A stretch of DNA of 64,000 nt. Source: Maricaulis sp. (GTDB taxonomy: Bacteria > Pseudomonadota > Alphaproteobacteria > Caulobacterales > Maricaulaceae). The notes under the pieces were generated by a model that was given only the letters and a program-made list of their open reading frames with translations, had not been told where the DNA came from and did no database searches. Within the stretch, counting starts at the first letter, position 1, and every line of letters begins with the position of its first letter. The translations under genes and the position numbers were made by a program. The stretch is taken from positions 434,001 to 498,000 of the forward strand of contig NZ_JAEPNI010000001.1 in assembly GCF_017643475.1 (NCBI RefSeq). Reading direction: 5' to 3'. Positions 59,592 to 64,000 of this stretch are shown one piece after another.

Positions 59592-60329
59592 CTAGGACGC
59601 GTTGCTCAGGGATGCCAGATCCATGGGTTGTCGCAGGGTCTCTAACAAGTCCTCTTCTGTGGGACTGGAAGCCGGGATGAGGTCGGCGAAACCGGCGTTT
59701 TCCAGCGGTTTCAGCGCATTTCGGGACATGCCATAGACGCTGACCGTGCCCAGCCAGTGGTGCAGGCCGAAGCGGCGGGCCAGGTCGAGGAAGGTCTTGG
59801 CGCCACGACCGGAATGTACCAGCACCTGGACAGGAGAGCCGGAGACGATGGCGGCGATCGCCTCTTCGCTCAGCGCATCGACGGGTACAGTGCCATAGCC
59901 GATGGACTCGCGAGCGGTGAAACCGGCCTCGCGCAGGTCACCGGCCAGATTGCCAGCGGCATGAATGCCGCGCACATGCAGGATGGAGCCCTTTTTCGGC
60001 TTGAGCTTGCGCTTGAGGAGCGCGCCCAGTTTCTTCACATCGCCATTGGCCGAATAGACCTTGGTAAAGCCGATATCCCGGGCGACACGGGCGGTGCTGT
60101 TGCCCACGCAAAAAACCGGTATGTCGCGCTCGGGGCGGCGTGGCCCCCAGGCGCGAACGCCATTGGCGCTGGTGAAAGCCAGGGCCTGCACGCCGCTCAG
60201 GTCGACATCAATCGTGGCGCGGAAATTCACGTCCAGCACAGGACAGATGATCGGATCGATGCCCATGGCTCGCAGTCCGGTCGCAGTCTGTTCCGCGCCC
60301 GGCCAGCCTCGGGTGACGATCACCGTCAT
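59592..60329 (-). CDS. hemD: Uroporphyrinogen-III synthase
   Basis: 245 residues. Two-domain HemD fold: VIVTRGWPGAEQTATGLRAMGIDPIICPVL, ALAFTSANGVRAW, VFCVGNSTARVARDIGFTKVYSANGDV, and VLVHSGRGAKTFLDLARRF. Closes the linear tetrapyrrole to uroporphyrinogen III. Overlaps hemC by 4 bases. Confidence 0.93.
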   Translation of the reverse strand: MTVIVTRGWPGAEQTATGLRAMGIDPIICPVLDVNFRATIDVDLSGVQALAFTSANGVRAWGPRRPERDIPVFCVGNSTARVARDIGFTKVYSANGDVKKLGALLKRKLKPKKGSILHVRGIHAAGNLAGDLREAGFTARESIGYGTVPVDALSEEAIAAIVSGSPVQVLVHSGRGAKTFLDLARRFGLHHWLGTVSVYGMSRNALKPLENAGFADLIPASSPTEEDLLETLRQPMDLASLSNAS

Positions 60330-61291
60330 GTGGCGAGGAACACCCTGGAAAGGTGCTCGCCTGCTGCTGATTTTACGATCGATCCCAATTCCCGACCAAG
60401 CTGATCGGCGTCTGACAAAGACAATCCCGACATGTCCACGGATCTCGACTCACGCCACTTCATCTGACCGTCAGGAGTCAAAACTTCCGCGGTGAAGTCC
60501 ATTGATACCTTATTAACGTGGGCGGCAATCGGTGTGCGACAGGAGCCGTCCAGCTCTGCCAGGAAGCCGCGCTCGGCCGTGATGGCGAGTGCTGTGGGTG
60601 CGTGGTGCAGCGGTTCCAGCAAGGCGCGGGCATTGTCGTCACCGCTGCGGATGGTGACGCCGACAGCGCCCTGGGCTGCCGCCGGCAGCATTGTGGAAGG
60701 ATCAATCGGAGAGGCGTTTTCTAACTGGTGACCCAGGCGGTTGAGGCCGGCCTTGGCCAGGAAGGTCGCGTGGACCTCGCCTGCGGCCAGTTTGGAAAGG
60801 CGTGTACCGACATTGCCGCGCAGGGGAATGACCTTGATGTCCGGGCGCAGGTTCAGCAATTGCGACTGGCGTCGCAGGCTGGCGGTGCCGAAGACACATC
60901 CTTCCGGCAGATCTTCCAGCCGGGTCTCGCCGCCCGAAGAAATCAGCACATCGCGTGGATCCTCGCGTTCCAGGATCGCTCCCAGTTCCAGACCCGCAGG
61001 CAGGGTCGTGGGCACGTCCTTCATCGAGTGAACGGCAAAGGCAGCGCGGCCCTCCAGCTGGGCTTCGTCGATTTCCTTGGTGAACAGTCCCTTGCCGCCG
61101 GCTTCAAGCAGGGTGCGATCTTGGATCTTGTCGCCAGTGGAAACGAGGCCGAGGATCGGGAAGGCCGCCTCCTTGTCGACCTCTGCGATCCCATGGGCTG
61201 CTGCCAGCAAGGCCTGGACTTCCAGGGCCTGAGCGAGGGCGAGCGGGGATTTGCGGGTTGCGATCGGCAGGGGGGAGGACAGTGCAGACAC
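60326..61291 (-). CDS. hemC: Porphobilinogen deaminase
   Basis: 321 residues from GTG 61291 with GGAAAG upstream. Polymerises four porphobilinogens. [95 protein letters not shown] are the family motifs. The Cys holding the dipyrromethane cofactor is in [10 protein letters not shown]. Divergent from tsaD, first gene of hemC-hemD-Mic60-hemY-udk. Confidence 0.97.
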   Translation of the reverse strand: MSALSSPLPIATRKSPLALAQALEVQALLAAAHGIAEVDKEAAFPILGLVSTGDKIQDRTLLEAGGKGLFTKEIDEAQLEGRAAFAVHSMKDVPTTLPAGLELGAILEREDPRDVLISSGGETRLEDLPEGCVFGTASLRRQSQLLNLRPDIKVIPLRGNVGTRLSKLAAGEVHATFLAKAGLNRLGHQLENASPIDPSTMLPAAAQGAVGVTIRSGDDNARALLEPLHHAPTALAITAERGFLAELDGSCRTPIAAHVNKVSMDFTAEVLTPDGQMKWRESRSVDMSGLSLSDADQLGRELGSIVKSAAGEHLSRVFLAT

Positions 61292-61328
61292 GTTGCAGCT
61301 TTCCGGTCAGGAGGTTATCGAACAGATT

Positions 61329-62459
61329 ATGGACTTATCCCCCACTTCACCCGAAGCGCAAGCGCGCGCGCTCACCGTTCTCGGAATGGAATCCAGCTGT
61401 GACGAGACTGCAGCGGCTATCCTGCGTCGATCCGCCTCGGGCGAGACGGAGGTTCTGGCCGATCTCGTGCTCGGTCAGATGGCGGCGCATGCGCCCTATG
61501 GCGGCGTGGTTCCGGAGATTGCCGCGCGGGCCCATGCCGAGGCGATGGACGGTCTGGTTGCTGCCGCGCTGAAGGAAGCCGGTCTGACCCTGGACGAGAT
61601 TGACGGCATTGCCGCGACAGCGGGGCCGGGACTGATCGGTGGTGTGATGGCGGCCTTGATGACAGCCAAGGGGTTGGCACTGGGATCCGGCAAGCCGTTA
61701 ATCGCGGTCAATCATCTTGAAGGCCACGCGCTTTCGCCGCGTCTCTCGGAAGATGTGACGTTTCCCTACCTGCTCTTGCTGGTCTCTGGCGGACACACAC
61801 AATTGCTGATCGCCGAGGGGATCGGGAAGTACAGCCGTCTCGGGTCCACGCTGGACGATGCGGCGGGTGAAGCCTTCGACAAGACAGCCAAGGTGATGGG
61901 GCTGGGTTTTCCCGGCGGACCCGCTCTGGAGCGTAGTGCCGCCACCGGTGATGCAACGCGTTTCGCGCTGCCCACGCCGCTAAAGGGCAAGCCGGGCTGT
62001 GACTTCTCCTTTGCCGGTTTGAAAACCGCCGCACGACAGATCTGGGACGGACTCGAAGCGCCGTCCGAGCAGGACAAGGCTGACCTTGCGGCCTGTGTGC
62101 AGCAGGCCATCGCAAGATCCCTGGCCAGCCGGTCCGCACGCGCCATGGCCATGTTCCGCGAGCGTTTTCAGGACGAGCAGGCTCCCGCTTTTATCGTTGC
62201 CGGCGGCGTGGCGGCCAACAAGACGGTGCGGTCAACGCTGGACCAGGCGGCTGCGGATCACGGCTTTGAACTCAAGGCGCCGCCGATGCGCTGGTGCACG
62301 GACAATGCAGCCATGATTGCCCTGGCCGGGCTGGAGCATCTCGCTGTCGGAGATGTGGATGAGCTGAACGCGCCCGCACGCGCACGCTGGCCATTGGACG
62401 AAAGCTCGGCCAAGCTGGCACCTGTGATCGGATCCGGACGAAAAGGACCCAAGGCATGA
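61329..62459 (+). CDS. tsaD: tRNA N6-adenosine threonylcarbamoyltransferase TsaD
   Basis: 376 residues from ATG 61329. ASKHA fold: [36 protein letters not shown], and the metal motif [12 protein letters not shown] (HxxxH). [35 protein letters not shown] and [23 protein letters not shown] follow. It makes the t6A37 modification for ANN codons. gpsA begins 4 bases before its stop. The in-frame extension to 61251 overlaps the hemC start and was dropped. Confidence 0.96.
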   Translation: MDLSPTSPEAQARALTVLGMESSCDETAAAILRRSASGETEVLADLVLGQMAAHAPYGGVVPEIAARAHAEAMDGLVAAALKEAGLTLDEIDGIAATAGPGLIGGVMAALMTAKGLALGSGKPLIAVNHLEGHALSPRLSEDVTFPYLLLLVSGGHTQLLIAEGIGKYSRLGSTLDDAAGEAFDKTAKVMGLGFPGGPALERSAATGDATRFALPTPLKGKPGCDFSFAGLKTAARQIWDGLEAPSEQDKADLAACVQQAIARSLASRSARAMAMFRERFQDEQAPAFIVAGGVAANKTVRSTLDQAAADHGFELKAPPMRWCTDNAAMIALAGLEHLAVGDVDELNAPARARWPLDESSAKLAPVIGSGRKGPKA

Positions 62460-63457
62460 GCAATTATCAGTCTATCGGTGTGATCGGCGCCGGCGCCTGG
62501 GGCACGGCCCTGGCCCAGACCGCTGCTTCGGCCGGACGATCAGTGACCCTCTGGTCTTTCGAACAGGACGTTGCCGACGCGATCAACAACAAACACGAGA
62601 ACACGATCTACCTGCCGGATGTGGCGCTGGAAAAATCCATCATGGCCACGACGGCGATGTCGGAGCTGGACGCCTGCGACGCCATCCTGGCCGTTGCCCC
62701 CGCACAGCATTTGCGCCGCGTTCTGGAGAGCTTCCTGCCCTATGCCCAGCCCGGCGTCCCGATCGCGCTCTGCGCCAAGGGTATCGAGCAATCCAGCCTG
62801 TCGATGATGACCGATGTGCTCTCCGAGACCATTCCGGGCGCAGTGCCGGCCGTACTGTCCGGTCCGAGTTTCGCCATCGACACGGCCAAGGGCCTGCCGA
62901 CCGCGGTGACCCTGGCCTGCGCGGACGAGGCGATCGGTGCCGACCTGGTCGAGGCGCTGGGAACGACCCGTTTCCGTCCCTATCTGGCCAATGACCTTGT
63001 CGGCGCGGAGATTGGTGGCGCGGTCAAGAATGTGCTGGCGATTGCTTGCGGTATTTCCGAGGGACGTGGCCTGGGCAAGTCGGCTCACGCGGCCCTCATC
63101 TCTCGCGGGTTCGCCGAGATGACACGTCTCGCCCTGGCGCTCGGAGCGCAGCGCGAGACCCTGTCCGGCCTGTGTGGTCTGGGCGATCTGGTGCTGACCT
63201 GTTCCTCGCCGCAATCACGCAACATGTCTTGCGGACTGGCGCTGGGGCGCGGCGTGCATCTCGATGATATTCTCTCATCGCGCAAGGCTGTTACCGAAGG
63301 TGTGGCCAGTGCACCGGCCGTTGTGGCACTGGCAAAACGTCACGGTATCGAAATGCCGATCTGTGAAGCTGTCGACACCATTCTCAAGGGCGATGTCAGC
63401 GTCGAGGAGGCTATCGAGGCCCTGCTGGCCCGTCCCTTCACCCTGGAGACCGCCTGA
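62456..63457 (+). CDS. gpsA: Glycerol-3-phosphate dehydrogenase [NAD(P)+]
   Basis: 333 residues. [20 protein letters not shown] is the NAD(P)-binding loop; [35 protein letters not shown] and [42 protein letters not shown] are canonical, the last holding the catalytic Lys (VKN). Makes glycerol-3-phosphate for phospholipids. Coupled to tsaD and overlaps yciI by one base. Confidence 0.96.
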   Translation: MSNYQSIGVIGAGAWGTALAQTAASAGRSVTLWSFEQDVADAINNKHENTIYLPDVALEKSIMATTAMSELDACDAILAVAPAQHLRRVLESFLPYAQPGVPIALCAKGIEQSSLSMMTDVLSETIPGAVPAVLSGPSFAIDTAKGLPTAVTLACADEAIGADLVEALGTTRFRPYLANDLVGAEIGGAVKNVLAIACGISEGRGLGKSAHAALISRGFAEMTRLALALGAQRETLSGLCGLGDLVLTCSSPQSRNMSCGLALGRGVHLDDILSSRKAVTEGVASAPAVVALAKRHGIEMPICEAVDTILKGDVSVEEAIEALLARPFTLETA

Positions 63458-63753
63458 TGTTGTTCATTGTTCACACCCGTGACCGTGAAAATGCGCTGGA
63501 TCTGCGCATGGCCAATCGTGAAGCCCATTTGCAATGGCTGCGTGATGCGGGTGAGAGCGTGAAAGCCGCAGGCCCCTGGCTGGATGGGTCGGACAAGCCT
63601 GCTGGGTCTTTGCTGATCGTGGAAATGGCGGATCGCGCCGAGCTGGATACCTGGCTGGCCAATGACCCCTATGCGCTTGCAGGCGTGTTCGAGAGCGTTG
63701 AGGCGGCACCCTTCCGCTGGGTGATCAATCCGCCGGAAGGCGTACCGCTGTGA
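63457..63753 (+). CDS. YciI-family protein
   Basis: 98 residues from ATG 63457 overlapping the gpsA stop by 1 base. DUF/YciI-like fold: [44 protein letters not shown] and ELDTWLANDPYALAGVFESVEAAPFRWVI. Ferredoxin-like dimer with a His/Asp pocket; the exact reaction is unknown. It commonly follows gpsA in Alphaproteobacteria. Confidence 0.9.
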   Translation: MLFIVHTRDRENALDLRMANREAHLQWLRDAGESVKAAGPWLDGSDKPAGSLLIVEMADRAELDTWLANDPYALAGVFESVEAAPFRWVINPPEGVPL

Positions 63754-64000
63754 GTTCGGCGCCGGCGCCGGGAACGGTTCTCGGACGTCTTGACGAGCTG
63801 GAAGACGGCAAGGGCCAGGTCATGCATGGCGGACCGGGCGGCACATTCGTTGTGCGCTCCGGGGAAGAAGCTTTCGCCTGGCGAAATCTCTGCCCGCATG
63901 CGGGCCTTCCGCTGGGCATGCCGAACGGGCGGGTTCTTGTTCACCAGGGACAGAATATCGTCTGCCCCGTGCATGGCGCGAGTTTCGATGTGAAGTCCGG
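63750..64000 (+). CDS. Rieske [2Fe-2S] domain protein (3' end cut by window edge)
   Basis: At least 83 residues from a GTG at 63750 that overlaps the yciI stop by 4 bases. LCPHAGLPLGM (CxH) and VCPVHGASFDVKS (CxxH) are the two cluster-binding motifs of a Rieske fold, spaced about 18 residues. The short size suggests a stand-alone Rieske ferredoxin-like protein, but the C-terminus is not visible. Last gene of tsaD-gpsA-yciI. Confidence 0.85.
   Translation, partial: MSSAPAPGTVLGRLDELEDGKGQVMHGGPGGTFVVRSGEEAFAWRNLCPHAGLPLGMPNGRVLVHQGQNIVCPVHGASFDVKS

Overview
The window is an ordinary, gene-dense, GC-rich stretch of an alphaproteobacterial chromosome. The closest fit is the Maricaulis/Oceanicaulis (Hyphomonadales) type, but that placement is inferred from gene order and protein style, not from a search. 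Supporting signs are rplU (with a C-terminal helix-hairpin-helix tail)-rpmA-GNAT-obg-proBA-nadD-rsfS-rlmH-envC-ctpA-yibQ-rppH, the five-gene F1 operon atpHAGDC, the hemC-hemD-Mic60-hemY group, an NDUFS6-like zinc-finger protein, and TonB- and peptidase-rich accessory genes. No insertion sequence, prophage, CRISPR array or secretion cluster was found.

Layout. 1-5 kb: a CobW-family zinc GTPase (cut by the left edge) with a Zur-like operator, an M3 peptidase, a serine hydrolase and tRNA-Ser(CGA). 5-18 kb: one long run of forward housekeeping genes covering ribosomal proteins, proline and NAD synthesis, ribosome silencing, rRNA methylation, cell-wall hydrolase control and RNA decapping, with an egtD methyltransferase inserted between nadD and rsfS. 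18-25 kb: accessory region with a MEST-like hydrolase, two tandem amidohydrolases, a divergent membrane AraC regulator and a frameshifted serine hydrolase. 25-30 kb: ATP synthase F1 operon on the minus strand. 30-45 kb: mixed metabolism and transport (sarcosine/tryptophan-type oxidase, DASS symporter, ABC ATPase, tRNA-Arg(CCG), TonB-like protein, alanine symporter, bioB, phhB) plus a scar where a serine hydrolase and a LytTR regulator have both lost their 5' ends. 45-54 kb: yggT-DUF167-folD, response regulator, AIM24 protein, bfd-bfr iron storage, and a DUF305/LVIVD-repeat exported pair. 54-56 kb: tRNA-Thr(CGT) and a LytTR two-component pair whose kinase carries two in-frame stops. 56-64 kb: heme-synthesis/Mic60 operon with uridine kinase on the minus strand, then tsaD-gpsA-yciI-Rieske on the plus strand.

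No wholly new system stood out. The most notable pattern is decay in the accessory genes: an ochre codon at position 3 of an exported amidohydrolase, a +1 shift in a C run of one serine hydrolase, an amber codon plus a 5' truncation in another, and two stops in a sensor kinase whose partner regulator is intact. A six-copy CTGGTG repeat inside the membrane domain of the AraC regulator is a possible length-variable locus. The housekeeping genes beside these are intact, so decay looks confined to environment-sensing and peptide-processing functions, unless the stops are sequencing errors.
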